Made by a program: the position numbers and the translations under genes | Assembly (NCBI GenBank): GCA_000818945.1 | Contig: KN805441.1 | Span: 62,001 to 126,000, forward strand | Source: Schizochytrium sp. CCTCC M209059 | Lineage: Eukaryota > Sar > Bigyra > Thraustochytrida > Thraustochytriidae | Reading direction: 5' to 3' | Length of the DNA stretch: 64,000 nt | In this document: one piece after another, positions 29,319 through 38,628 of the stretch | How positions within the stretch are numbered: the stretch's first letter is position 1 | How the letters are laid out: every line of letters begins with the position of its first letter | Notes under the pieces: model-generated | Seen by the model: only the letters and a program-made list of their open reading frames with translations | Told to the model about the DNA's origin: nothing | Database searches by the model: none

Positions 29319-30648
29319 TTAGTTTGAAATGGGCCCTAGCAACTTGACGAGGGCCTCCGCATTCTTCGTCTTCGCTTCATTTTCCACCTTGGCAATGTCG
29401 AGCGCTGTAGAGCCGTCAATCGTTTTCGCCTCGAGCAAACGCTTATCGCCACCTTCATCCGCGCTCGCGTGCTCAAGAAGCGCACGGGCGGCGTCGATGT
29501 TCACGTAGAAGCTGGCCCAATGTAGCGCATTCCAGCCATCGATGTCAACTTTCAAAGGGTCTACACCAGCTTGAAGTAAGTCCTTGATGAGTGGGACGAC
29601 CTCTTCATAGCAATGACGCGAAAGAGCCATGAGGAGCGTGGTTTGTGTCTCCTTGTGCTGCACATTTGCCAGATCGGCTTCGATGGCATTTTTCACAGTA
29701 TCCTGGAAAAAAGTAATCAGGGCATCCGTCTTGAGACCGGACTTGGCGATTTTGTACGCGTCGTTGCCTAATTTCGTTTCGAGCGCCTGCGCCGCAGCCT
29801 GAACTCCATACTTGACCTCGAGACGGTCTTGCTCAGGCAGAGTCTCCAGTACTTTGTCTTGGACCTGCTCCTTACTCGCCTTCGCCTTTGCTTTTGCCTT
29901 TGCCTCGGGGGCCTTCTGTTGTACCACCTCTTCAGATACCGCGTTCCATGGATTCTCTGGGCTAAAGCCCAAAATGTAAATGAGAAAGAGTTTGCTGCGC
30001 AAGAAGCTCACGGGAATAATGATGGACTGCAGCAGGATGGGTTGGTTAAAGCCAAAAAACCTGGGGATCGCCAGTGCTACAATGGCACTGATGAAGAGTG
30101 ATTTCTGCGCTTCCCAGACTTCGTTCTTTTCAAACTCAACCTCCAAAACCTCGACATAAGGATCTTCCTTCTTGTCCTCGGGAGTCTTTTTGTACTGCTG
30201 AGGTCTGATCCAAATCGTTTTGTCGGCTCTGCGATTCTTGTCGATGCAAGATCTGGAAGCGCACGCGAGATGAAGCGGAGCAATCAATCGTCAGAATTCC
30301 TATGAGTTCCGCGCGCGTTAGAATCAAGTCAACAAGAGGCAAGACTTACTCGATATAGATGAGGGCGCCAAGACACGCGAGTGCCTCCGTCATGACGATG
30401 ATCTGCCCAAAGTTGACGGCCTCTGGGGTCCACTCAAAGTTGCGCATGAGGAGCGCGAAAGGCATGGCAAAGAAGGCCGAGGGAATCTTCTCCAACAAGT
30501 TGCCATCCTCGGTCTCTCCCGCTGGCACCGCTGCAGCTACAGACTTCCCCTCGTCGCCTTTCGCTTCGACAGTCTCCTGCGACACATCCTTCTCTCCGGC
30601 ATCGGGCCCCTCGTGCGGCGCGGCGCCGTCTTCCGGTCCCGCCGCCAT
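29319..30648 (-). CDS. SND3/PHO88-like ER membrane protein fused to ankyrin repeats (two exons)
   Basis: The coding parts are 30350-30648 and 29319-30252, joined across a 97-nt GT-AG intron, giving 410 residues. The join reads LIYIE then SCIDKNRR and keeps frame. The first half fits the PHO88/SND3 family: a membrane segment (FGQIIVMTEALACLGALIYI), a short basic loop, then EKNEVWEAQKSLFISAIVALAIPRFFGF followed by PILLQSIIIPVSFLRSKLFLIYILG. The last matches the family's 'PLFMQSI.P....L....V.I.ifG' ending. SND3 works in SRP-independent targeting of proteins to the ER. A Lys/Ala linker and a helical region follow, then two or more ankyrin repeats (DGWNALHWASFYVNIDAARALLEH; DGSTALDIAKVENEAKTKN) at about 310-410. 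Yeast PHO88 is about 190 residues, so the helical plus ankyrin half is an addition. The assignment rests on motif and topology. Confidence 0.65.
30253..30349 (-). other. Spliceosomal intron in the SND3-like gene
   Basis: A 97-nt intron with donor GTAAGT, acceptor CTTCCAG and a CTAAC branch-like motif. Phase 2; removal joins the two open frames exactly. It is the only convincing intron in the window. Confidence 0.8.
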
Positions 30649-31437
30649 GCCGCGTGTGGCGGGGGCTCGCCCGCCGAGAACTCGCGCCTCGCTCGCTCAC
30701 GAGGCTCGTGCAAGCCGCGCAGGCAGCCGCCCGCGTTTGCTTGCTGGCGGTCGGCTCTGGCGCCCGCGTCCGCCGGGCTCGCCTGCGCTGCGCTGCGCTG
30801 CGCTGCGCTGCGCTGCGCTGCGCTCCTGCGCACGCGTCGCCTCGATTCCTGAATTGGACGCGGGTCAGCGGGCGAATCTGCCTCCCTGGCGCTCTTGGAA
30901 GCGTGCGCCCCGACGGCTCATCGCGACATCGCGATGCTCAAGGTGCTCCAGCAGGGCTGAATCTGGGGCTTACTGCACGCGCGTGTACGCCAGGCCGTCG
31001 ACAAATTCCGCCCGGGCGGGAATGTCGCTCTGCGGCTGACATCATGACAGCCGCGAAATTTTGGGTAGGCGCCTCCGTCGTGGCAGATCAGAGCGCCGCC
31101 GCGCATGGCCGGTCAGCTGGACTCGTTCCGACAAGCTGGGGATAAATGAGGTGATTGATGGCTGGTGCAGCGGCTGCGGCGACCGCTTGGGCCAAGAGAT
31201 GATGCATACGTCTGCAGCTGACAGTGGGAGCACCATGGCGACAAAAAGGAAACACATGAAGTCATTTGCCTTTCAGTTCAACCTCAGACTCCGGCGTGCT
31301 GGTCAAGTGAAGTGAATTGCAGCGGGCTTGTGGTTGATCCATTGTCTTTAGCAGCAAGTTCCTCGGCTACATCAAAGATAGTAAAGTTGAAAAGAGGAAA
31401 AGAGAAAGTGATCATTACCTTTCAAAAGTGTGAGTTT
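30649..31437 (-). promoter_or_regulatory. Upstream region of the SND3-like gene
   Basis: 789 bp between two minus-strand genes. The part near the start is GC-rich and carries an eight-unit (TGCGC)n repeat (30784-30823); the part near the next gene's end is AT-richer. Short frames on both strands have no recognisable domain. Confidence 0.4.
30784..30823. repeat. Pentanucleotide microsatellite (TGCGC)8
   Basis: Eight perfect 5-bp units, about 135 bp upstream of the SND3-like start. Confidence 0.9.
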
Positions 31438-33807
31438 TTAGCTCTCACGCGCAGGCTCTGGCGCGTCAGTGAGCTCCTGGTCAATGTCGTTGTCAAGTCC
31501 CTCGTAAAATGACCCGAGCCGGTCAGCGGAGCTCTCAACCTGAGAAGCCAGAAAATCATCGTTCTCTATGTTAGAGCTCAGTCCCAGAGGTCCCAAAGAC
31601 GACAACGAATTCTGCGAAAGATTGAACTGCGAAATGTTGAGCATCTCTTGTGAGATGTTGAAAATTTGCGATGTGCCAGAAAACGAACCCATCGAATCCT
31701 GCGAAAAGACAGCGTCCGGGAACTCATTGCGTGTCGACGAAGCGACACGTGGACTAGGCAAAGCAGAGAGAGCGGCCGGCGCTCCGTTTTCCGACACAAG
31801 GTCGTCCTCTTGTGCAGATCCATTGCGAGACATGTTTTCCTTGAGTTGGATTGCACTGTTTGCTTGATGCTTTGGTGACTCCTTAGACTGGGATTCAGGC
31901 GACAGCGACGGACCCTCATCCTTTTTCACGTCGATTGAGAGCTCCGATTTGCGCTGCATGCCCGGAACTTCGCTCTGTCGACTCGAATTAGCACCATCCT
32001 GCGACTCGTTTCCCAACGCAAGGTCTTCCGGAGTCAGCACCTTGATGGGATTTCCAGTGACTTTCGAGTAGTACGCGCAGTAGCGCGTCATAAATTCTTC
32101 CACACAGGAGATTTGGTACTTGAGCATTTGACTCGGGGTCGGCAGAGGCGGCTCTGACTCCAGCGCTTTCGGTTCTTTGTCGCTGAGAACACGTTCCGTT
32201 ACGAGAGCTGCATTCGCAGGATGACCTTGCGCAGTCTTCGGAACGGGTAAGGGGTGCTGAAGATACGAGAGCTGGGCTCGTGAATTTGAGCTAGATGGTG
32301 GCTTGGCGTCCGCTGCGATTGCAATCTCCTTCCTGGCCTTGCTGACTTGCCGAGGTGGCTGGAAAGCCTTGGGACGGGGTACTCTTTTCGAGACGCGCCC
32401 CGAAGCTTGAGAGTTTGCCAATGAGGACGCCGGCGCCGGCGATGGAGATGGTGATGGGGACGGTGATGGCGAGGACACGACAGATCCCTGACTGTTCTGA
32501 ATGACGTACTTTTTGTACGTTTTCCTCGAGCTTAACGGAGCCGAACCCAGCGCGTGCTCCTCCTGCGAGCCCGTATTGGACATCCTCGATGGCGATAACG
32601 ACGAAGAGTTGGCGAGGGGCGAGACGGCGCCTTTTAAGCCGCCAGATGATGGTTGCGATTGCAGTTGCGATTGCCTTTGCCCTTGCGATCGTGTCCGCTC
32701 CTTGGACCGTGACATCGTTTCGGGCTGGTGTCTACTTCGCGCAGAAGGGCCCGCATCCGCTGAAGTTGCGGTCGTCTGCGCGTCTCTTACACGGTGGGGC
32801 GAGGCTGCCGTTGCCGAAGACGAAGAGGGTCTGCAAAGCTTCTCAATCCAAATCTGCAATTCTTCTGCATCACGCGGCTTCCTTCGCTGCGCACATTGAC
32901 GAATGTGGTGCACAAAGTTTTCTGACCAACGATAGTACGCCTTTGTTTTTGCGGTTGCTTCAAGGTGTATCTCCGCATACCCGAGCTCAACGAAAAAGGC
33001 GATCATCTCATCGAGATTTGATTCGCTCAGAGGTGCAACGAGAAGGTTGATATATTTGCTCAGCAGCTCATGGGCGCACCACGGATTGAAGGGCCCAGGC
33101 GTCATGATTTCGTTGAAGCCAACAACCGTGAGTCTACGTGCCAAATGAACCAGAGTTGCTTTTGAACTGCTGACAACCGCATCTTGCACCACTCCAGGGA
33201 TTCCTCGAAAGGCACGACCCATACCATTCCAAACGAGCTCGTTGGTAATCTCGTCGCGCGACACGACCTCAAATGCCCCGAGTATGCGAATGCAGGTTCG
33301 AAGTGGATCATTTTTGAAGCCAAAGTCCGAGACGAGCTCCTGCACGTCAAAGTGAGTCACTGTGGCCCCATAAAGAGTGGACAGCCCGCGAAGTGCTTCC
33401 GTTGGGGATTTATTGTCGCCCAGCAGTCGAAACTCGCGAATCTCCTCTTGGAGCTGATGGGCTTGTTGCCGCATGCGCTCCTGGTGCACTTTGGCGGCTT
33501 CTTTGAAAGTTTGCGTCTTTCTCTGCAGTCTTTGTCGAATCTTGGGCTTTGTTGCTTGTTGCTGCGGCGACTTTTGGCCGTCGGGGTTCCAGGCGCCTTC
33601 TTTTGACGACGTTGACGACTTCGTTTCGAGATCGCCCGCTGCGACCGCTTGCTGCGCTTCCGGTCCATGTGTTGCCACTTTCGAAGGACTTTGCGCGTGC
33701 TCAGACGTTCTCGCAACTTTTTTCGGTGGCGAATCCCTGGTCTGTGCCGCGTCTGTCTTTGCGGCCTCGCGCGCTGCGTACGGAGAACCCCGCGGTCGCT
33801 GCGCCAT
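31438..33807 (-). CDS. Nuclear-type protein with possible double winged-helix region, unrecognised
   Basis: A 789-residue protein without a firm family. Residues 1-90 are Lys/Ser/Gln-rich. A basic helix (IRQRLQRKTQTFKEAAKVHQERMRQQAHQL) spans 90-120. The only well-structured part is about 135-320. There, LSTLYGATVTHFDVQELVSDFGF, DPLRTCIRILGAFEVVS and NELVWNGMG echo the helix-helix-wing order of E2F/DP domains ('..LNEAAEKLGV..RRIYDI.NVLE..G....NRYTWHG'). LLSKYINLLVAPLSESNLDEMIAFFVELGYAEI plus AYYRW may be a second copy. The E2F RRIYDI signature itself is absent, so this is a weak analogy. The remaining 470 residues are Ser/Pro/Gln-rich and disordered, with an SPSPSPSPSPSP run and scattered SP/SQ sites. 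A late block (about residue 725-760) repeats ISQ.. units: IFNISQEMLNISQFNLSQNSL. A DNA-binding or cell-cycle role is a guess. The ATG at 33807 is the first in frame. Confidence 0.6.
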   Translation of the reverse strand: MAQRPRGSPYAAREAAKTDAAQTRDSPPKKVARTSEHAQSPSKVATHGPEAQQAVAAGDLETKSSTSSKEGAWNPDGQKSPQQQATKPKIRQRLQRKTQTFKEAAKVHQERMRQQAHQLQEEIREFRLLGDNKSPTEALRGLSTLYGATVTHFDVQELVSDFGFKNDPLRTCIRILGAFEVVSRDEITNELVWNGMGRAFRGIPGVVQDAVVSSSKATLVHLARRLTVVGFNEIMTPGPFNPWCAHELLSKYINLLVAPLSESNLDEMIAFFVELGYAEIHLEATAKTKAYYRWSENFVHHIRQCAQRRKPRDAEELQIWIEKLCRPSSSSATAASPHRVRDAQTTATSADAGPSARSRHQPETMSRSKERTRSQGQRQSQLQSQPSSGGLKGAVSPLANSSSLSPSRMSNTGSQEEHALGSAPLSSRKTYKKYVIQNSQGSVVSSPSPSPSPSPSPAPASSLANSQASGRVSKRVPRPKAFQPPRQVSKARKEIAIAADAKPPSSSNSRAQLSYLQHPLPVPKTAQGHPANAALVTERVLSDKEPKALESEPPLPTPSQMLKYQISCVEEFMTRYCAYYSKVTGNPIKVLTPEDLALGNESQDGANSSRQSEVPGMQRKSELSIDVKKDEGPSLSPESQSKESPKHQANSAIQLKENMSRNGSAQEDDLVSENGAPAALSALPSPRVASSTRNEFPDAVFSQDSMGSFSGTSQIFNISQEMLNISQFNLSQNSLSSLGPLGLSSNIENDDFLASQVESSADRLGSFYEGLDNDIDQELTDAPEPARES

Positions 33808-34837
33808 GGTTAGTTCGAGCGGCTTCCGCGCGCGTCCCCCGGATTTCGAAGCGTACAAAGCCGGAGAGAGAGCAGCAAACAGACAAAACAGACAGACAGA
33901 CAGACAGCCAGACAGACCAAGATCGAGGTCGAGATCGGGAGGGAGAGAGAGACCCAGTCTCCCCGCTCCGCGCCGCGCGGCCCCGCGCCGGCGCGCTCGG
34001 CGCCCGGGCTCCGGCGCGAGTCTGTCTGTCTCCCTCCCTGTCTGCGCAAGGTGGTTCTGCCGTGGCGCTTGGCTGCGCCGGGGAATCGGGAAAATATTTA
34101 TCTCTTCCGGAAGATCTTCTTCTTCGCTGGGTTTTTCCCGGCCTCACGCGCCTCCCCCCCTGCTCCACGTGCGCGGCGCCGCCCGGGACGGTCTTGCGCG
34201 GGCTGAGCGCGGTAAGAGGGAACGAGAAGAAGCGTATCGGGAGCGGCAAGACGAGCGCTGGACGATGAGCGAGTTTTTCTCTCTTGAAGGCGAACAGGTG
34301 AAGATTTAGAGGCGGAACGAGCTGGCTGCCGGAGACGAGCAGGGGGAGGCGTAACAGCTGGCTGGCGCTGTTTTTCCAGCCGCTGACAAACAACAAACAA
34401 ACAAACAAACAAACAATCAATCCTCGAGCCTGACGCTAACAGGCAGGCGGGCGAGCAAGCGGGCAGGCGGGGGGGGGGGCGGGCAAGCGGACGGGCGTGA
34501 GAGAGCTCCGGCACGCCGTTCGCGCGACGTGCGCAGGTCGCGCACGCATCCTTCTCGCCCGACTCCCTCTCTCGTTGTTCTCGCTGGCGAAGGGGCGCTT
34601 GCTGCCTGTGGACGGGCCGAGGCGCCAGAGCAAGACGCGCTTGGCCTCACTCACAGTCAGTGCAGTGCGGCCACGGCTCCAACGACAGGCCAAGGCCGGC
34701 CTGCTTCGTGTCTCGACGGCTACGGCGGTCAAGCCTCCGAGCGCAAAGAAAAGGTTGGCGAGGTGGCGTGCCAATCGTCGTTTGATTGAGATCCTCCTAG
34801 TCGTCATCATCTACGATTTTGACAAAGCAGTGATACG
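33808..34837. promoter_or_regulatory. Divergent promoter region, winged-helix-like / HDAC-like
   Basis: About 1 kb between divergent starts, rich in simple sequence: CAGA/CAGACAGA units at about 33883-33918, (AAAC)n at about 34387-34415, a G10 run at about 34471-34480, and CTGTCTGTCTC at about 34021-34031. Open frames here are low-complexity Arg/Ser translations. No TATA box is obvious. Confidence 0.4.
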
Positions 34838-36313
34838 ATGGACGCGACGGCGAATGCAACGATAACGAAACCCTCGGGATCATCGACGACAGCGAGCACA
34901 GCCGCCATGTCGAGTGCATCGTCAGGGACAACGACACCTCCAGGAGGTGCGAAGCGCAAAAGGTCCGAACCTGGGTCCGGATCCAGCAGCAAAGAGGCCA
35001 AGGGCGGCAAAGGCGGGAAAAAAAGTAGCTCAAACGGTGTGGCAGGTGGCAAGCATGGCAGCAAAACAGCGAATGGAACCGCGGCGGGGAGCGGCGAGGC
35101 AAACCCGAAACGAATTGCATACTTTCATGATCTCGAGCTGTCAACCTTTGAGCACGGGCGCGCGCACAAGTTTCGACCATTTCGCGCAAAGCTCGCACAT
35201 CAACTCATTAATGGCTACGGCGCTTACAAGGACCTGATGGAGGTCCTGCGCCCGCGGCTCGTCACGCGCACAGACATGGGCCAATACCACTCGGACGCTT
35301 ACCTTGAAATCCTTGCAACGGCCCAAGCCACGGCGAATAAGCGCTTTGGCTGGGCCCAGACCGATGTCGCGGAGTCCGAGGATCCCTTGGTGCGACGCAA
35401 GATCGAGGAAGTCTTTCAGCGCTTCAACGTCGAGCTTGACCCACAAAAGTCAGGAAACGCCATCTTTCCTGGCGTTCTTGACTACTGCAGACTGTATACG
35501 ACAGGCTCGCTCGGGTGCGCGGCACGTCTTTGTGCTGGGACTGCCGATGTCGCCATCAACTGGTACGGCGGCATGTGCCACGCCCGGGGTTCTCGCGCGG
35601 CCGCCGGGTGCTATGTGAACGATGTTGTTCTGGCGACGCTCGAGCTCTTGAAAAGGTTCAAACGGATTCTATACATCAACTTGAGCGGGGTCCACGCCGA
35701 CGCCGTAGAGGAGGCCTTTTACACGACGAGCCGGGTCATGACTCTTTCGTTTCATTTGAATGCGGAGCAGAATCCACGCGAATGGCCGGGCACCGGGCAC
35801 GTCGACGATGTCGGCGTTGATGACGGTGAAGGTTTCGCCATAAATGTTCCCGTGGACCCAGGTATTGACGACCCTATGCTTGTGTCTACATTTACGGAGA
35901 TTGTGAAAAAGGCCGCTGCTGTCTACCTCCCAGAGGCGATTGTCATGCAGTGTGGTGGCGGGTTTCTCTCGACGGAGCGCGGCGGTTGCTTCAATGTAAC
36001 GGAGCAGGCTTATGCAGATTGTGTGCGCGTTGTGCGCGACCTTGACGTTCCGCTGCTCATGCTTGGAGGCAACGGTTCCAACATGGCGCGCACGGCGCGC
36101 ATGTGGGCTTTCGCCACGATGGTTCTGCTGCGCAAGGAGTCTCTTCTCAAAGACAATCTTATTCCGGACGTTGTGCCTTGCAGGTACTATTTTGAGCCAA
36201 ACTACGAAATCGTGGGACCTACGGCAAAGATGCCCAATCTCAACACGGAAGAGGAGAACCTCAAGTTACGACGTCGGGTACTTGGTAACTTGAACCGACT
36301 CATGACCAAGTAG
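34838..36313 (+). CDS. Histone deacetylase-fold protein, predicted catalytically dead
   Basis: A 491-residue protein with a Ser/Gly/Lys-rich 90-residue tail and then a full class I HDAC (arginase/deacetylase) domain. Landmarks align over the whole length: RIAYFHDLEL, YHSDAYLEILA, RFNVELDPQKSGNAIFPG, CYVNDVVLATLELLKRFKRILYI, EEAFYTTSRVMTLSFH, GCFNVTEQAYADCV and LLMLGGNGSN. Nearly every active-site residue is changed. The HDAC HH pair is C247-H248. The zinc ligands Asp, His and Asp (HDAC1 D176, H178, D264) align to S283, V285 and G375. The transition-state Tyr (HDAC1 Y303) is S414. The zinc site cannot form as in known HDACs, so a scaffold or pseudoenzyme role in chromatin or another complex is inferred. 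The frame is intact, without stops, and the rest of the fold is conserved, which argues against decay. Confidence 0.9.
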   Translation: MDATANATITKPSGSSTTASTAAMSSASSGTTTPPGGAKRKRSEPGSGSSSKEAKGGKGGKKSSSNGVAGGKHGSKTANGTAAGSGEANPKRIAYFHDLELSTFEHGRAHKFRPFRAKLAHQLINGYGAYKDLMEVLRPRLVTRTDMGQYHSDAYLEILATAQATANKRFGWAQTDVAESEDPLVRRKIEEVFQRFNVELDPQKSGNAIFPGVLDYCRLYTTGSLGCAARLCAGTADVAINWYGGMCHARGSRAAAGCYVNDVVLATLELLKRFKRILYINLSGVHADAVEEAFYTTSRVMTLSFHLNAEQNPREWPGTGHVDDVGVDDGEGFAINVPVDPGIDDPMLVSTFTEIVKKAAAVYLPEAIVMQCGGGFLSTERGGCFNVTEQAYADCVRVVRDLDVPLLMLGGNGSNMARTARMWAFATMVLLRKESLLKDNLIPDVVPCRYYFEPNYEIVGPTAKMPNLNTEEENLKLRRRVLGNLNRLMTK

Positions 36314-36733
36314 GCCGGATGCGCACGCGCTCTTGTGGGAGTGTGCGTGTGTGTGTGCGCGTGTTTTTGTTACTCCATTGCATGTGCAGCTCACGAATAG
36401 ATTTTTTTTCATTCTTTACTCTCTGGTCGTATGTTTCTCTTGTATTTATCCTCGATACCCTACGTTGTATCGTATTGCGTTGCGTCGTATTGCGTTGCAT
36501 CGTGTTACATTCCATCGTTCGCACATCCACCGTCAAGTCCTGGGACCAACTTGAAGGCTTTGGCGACAAACGGGCAAGTACTTGCCTGGAAACGATTCTA
36601 CTACAGAGCCGCCTGAGACAAGTCTGTCTAACATTGTGACTGACTGTTTTGGCTTCAGAAATCGTTGGTTGCTGCATGCCATCGTTGCATTTCATCTCAG
36701 TCTGATGGTAGAAAAAATTGCTCTTCACCGTAT
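36314..36733. other. Convergent 3' region with TTGCG/TCGTAT-type repeats
   Basis: A 420-bp spacer between the HDAC-like gene and the small membrane-protein gene. A GT-rich stretch (36340-36370) and degenerate repeats of CGTATTGCGTTGCG type (about 36470-36515) are visible. No gene. Confidence 0.45.
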
Positions 36734-36964
36734 TCATCGCACGAATCTGACAAAGTACATGTAGTACGCGACGACGACGACCTGGAAAAACACGACCGCA
36801 GGCACGACGAGCGCAGCCACATGCAGCTCCTGATTCTGCATCACAAAAAGCACGAGTAGAAGCAGCACGAAGAACAGCTTGAAGGCCAGGCGCTGCCCGG
36901 GTGAGCCGGGCGCGCTCTTCGGTCCACACGCGGCGGCCTGACCCTGAGGTCTTTGGCGGTTCAT
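36734..36964 (-). CDS. Small two-TM membrane protein, unknown
   Basis: A 76-residue protein starting at the ATG at 36964, 83 bp after the stop of the upstream SET gene. A short Gln/Pro/Gly head is followed by two hydrophobic helices (LFFVLLLLVLFVM, about 30-42; ALVVPAVVFFQVVVVAYYMYFV, about 51-72) joined by QNQELHV, ending RFVR. The frame is open well upstream through the SET gene, but that part is an Arg/Pro shadow translation. The clean change of composition at this ATG supports a separate gene. No family is recognised. An ER or mitochondrial micro-membrane protein is plausible. Confidence 0.5.
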   Translation of the reverse strand: MNRQRPQGQAAACGPKSAPGSPGQRLAFKLFFVLLLLVLFVMQNQELHVAALVVPAVVFFQVVVVAYYMYFVRFVR

Positions 36965-37047
36965 CGTTGCGTCCGCGGGGCTTGTGCGCCGCGAGACAAG
37001 GCGTCCGACAAGCGAGCCAGCAGCGCGCAACCGAGTCGGGCGCTCGC

Positions 37048-38628
37048 TCACGGGCTTGCCTCCTCGAGCCGATGCACGCGCTCGCGCACAAGTCGAATCT
37101 GGTCGAGCAGAATCTCCTTGCGCGCGGTCCGGTACAGCAGCGCGGCGCGGAGGCGCGGCGCCGGGTCGGCGGCAAGCGCGGCGCGGTCCTCGTCGAGCGT
37201 CGTCGGCTGCCGCGCGAGCTCGGCCTCCAGGGCGGCGGCGACGGCGGCAAGCGCAGCCGTTTCGGCTTCTGCTGGGACTGCAGCGGACTCCAGCGCGGCG
37301 CGGAAGCCGCTCGGGAGCAGCCGGTGGCGCGCAGCCACGGCGGCGATGTCCGCGCTCGCCAAGAGCGCGCGCACGCCGCCCGCGTCGAGGACCGAGAGCC
37401 GCATGAAGGCCAGGAGGTCCTCCTGCAGCTTGCCGCGCTCCAGACGAAAAGACTTGAACCGGGTCAGTCCCAGGTCCCTGAGCAGGGCGCACTTGGCCTC
37501 GTACTCGACCACCTCCGGGTCAAGTCGCACCGTGAGCTTGTAGCTGTCCCACTCGTTGTTCTCGAGGCAAAACCCGTACTCAAGCAGCAGAAAGCTGTTC
37601 GAGCGACGCCCGTAGCTGTTAAAGGCCTCTTCGCCCTTCGCGTAGCGGTTTTTTCCCGTCGGGAAGAGCTGGAACTTGCCCTCGAACGCCTGCTCCGTAT
37701 CCTCGTTGGCATACGCAACATCCTCGTGCTCTTCCTCCTCTTCGTTTTCGTTTTCGTTTCCTTTGCCTCCTTGCACGACACCGCGACTTGTGTCAATATG
37801 GCGAGGAATACCTTGGACCTTTTCCAGGCCGACGGCCTCGCCGACTTTGCGTTCGACAGCGACACAGAGATCGCCGTTGCTCTTGAGACTAACTTTGCGT
37901 TCTTTCACATTCGACTCGTTTCTTCCTCCGTGCATTGCGAGAGCATACTTGACTTGAACGTTGTTGTGGTTCAAACAGTCCGCAAACGGCACCATGGCTG
38001 TCCAGGGTAGGCGACGGCCGAATGCACGCGACTGAATCACCATCCACGCCCACTTGAAGAGCTCGAAAGAATACTGCGCTGGGTAGAGACCTGATAATTC
38101 GAAGGCTTCTTGCACCTGAGAGTAGAGGCGCTTAAGAGCTCCCGGCCTACGACGAGCCTCTGCAACGAGGTCTCTGTCCTGCAGCTCAAGTTGCTCTTCA
38201 TGGGACCATTCACCAATACCACCTGGAGTGGGTAGGACTTCGAGATATGGAAACCAGAACGAGTCCTTGCCCTGCAGTCGCTCATGCATGAGGAAGACGG
38301 CAATGATGAGGTCGTCGTCTGATTGAAAAAATCTCCACTTGGCATGGTATACAGGCTGCAGCGCCTCGCATGCCAAGCAGACGGCAGGATAGATGATCAA
38401 TTTTTGTGGAATTTCCAGCATTGGTTCGCCAGACTCGATGTCCTGAAGCGCCACGGTTCCACGCACTCCAGAGGTCGTCGCCCGAGAAGGCCATTCGAGC
38501 TTGTCGATCATAGCCCCATTTTCTCTGAGCCATTGCAGAAAGGCAAATTCTCGCTCTTCCGTGACGACCTCGGTGCCATCGTCGTATTGTTCCCTCTCTT
38601 GCGCCACCGCCATCGCCAAGGCTGCCAT
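37048..38628 (-). CDS. SET-domain methyltransferase, SETD3/RuBisCO-LSMT type
   Basis: A 526-residue protein. An N-terminal split SET begins at GVRGTVALQDIESGEPMLEIPQ (about 54-75). The iSET helical insert follows, with FWFPYLEVLPTP (124-135). The cofactor and substrate core comprises VPFADCLNHNN (213-223) and EEAFNSYGRRSNSFLLLEYGF (333-352), matching the NH and SYG motifs of the family. A Rubis-subs-bind-like helical C-terminus (about 365-526, very Ala/Glu-rich) completes the fold. These enzymes methylate Lys or His on non-histone proteins such as RuBisCO, ribosomal proteins and actin; the target cannot be told here. Unusual is an insertion of about 75 residues between the NH and SYG motifs (about 240-330), with an Asn/Glu run and acidic tract. 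The ATG at 38628 is the first in frame. Confidence 0.85.
   Translation of the reverse strand: MAALAMAVAQEREQYDDGTEVVTEEREFAFLQWLRENGAMIDKLEWPSRATTSGVRGTVALQDIESGEPMLEIPQKLIIYPAVCLACEALQPVYHAKWRFFQSDDDLIIAVFLMHERLQGKDSFWFPYLEVLPTPGGIGEWSHEEQLELQDRDLVAEARRRPGALKRLYSQVQEAFELSGLYPAQYSFELFKWAWMVIQSRAFGRRLPWTAMVPFADCLNHNNVQVKYALAMHGGRNESNVKERKVSLKSNGDLCVAVERKVGEAVGLEKVQGIPRHIDTSRGVVQGGKGNENENEEEEEHEDVAYANEDTEQAFEGKFQLFPTGKNRYAKGEEAFNSYGRRSNSFLLLEYGFCLENNEWDSYKLTVRLDPEVVEYEAKCALLRDLGLTRFKSFRLERGKLQEDLLAFMRLSVLDAGGVRALLASADIAAVAARHRLLPSGFRAALESAAVPAEAETAALAAVAAALEAELARQPTTLDEDRAALAADPAPRLRAALLYRTARKEILLDQIRLVRERVHRLEEASP

Noticed and set aside
33473..34309. Plus-strand 278-codon frame overlapping the winged-helix-like gene
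   Set aside because: Antisense shadow with unnatural composition and no domain.
36300..37250. Minus-strand 316-codon frame
   Set aside because: Arg/Pro/Ala-rich shadow of the SET gene end and convergent spacer; the supported product in this stretch is the 76-residue protein in another frame.
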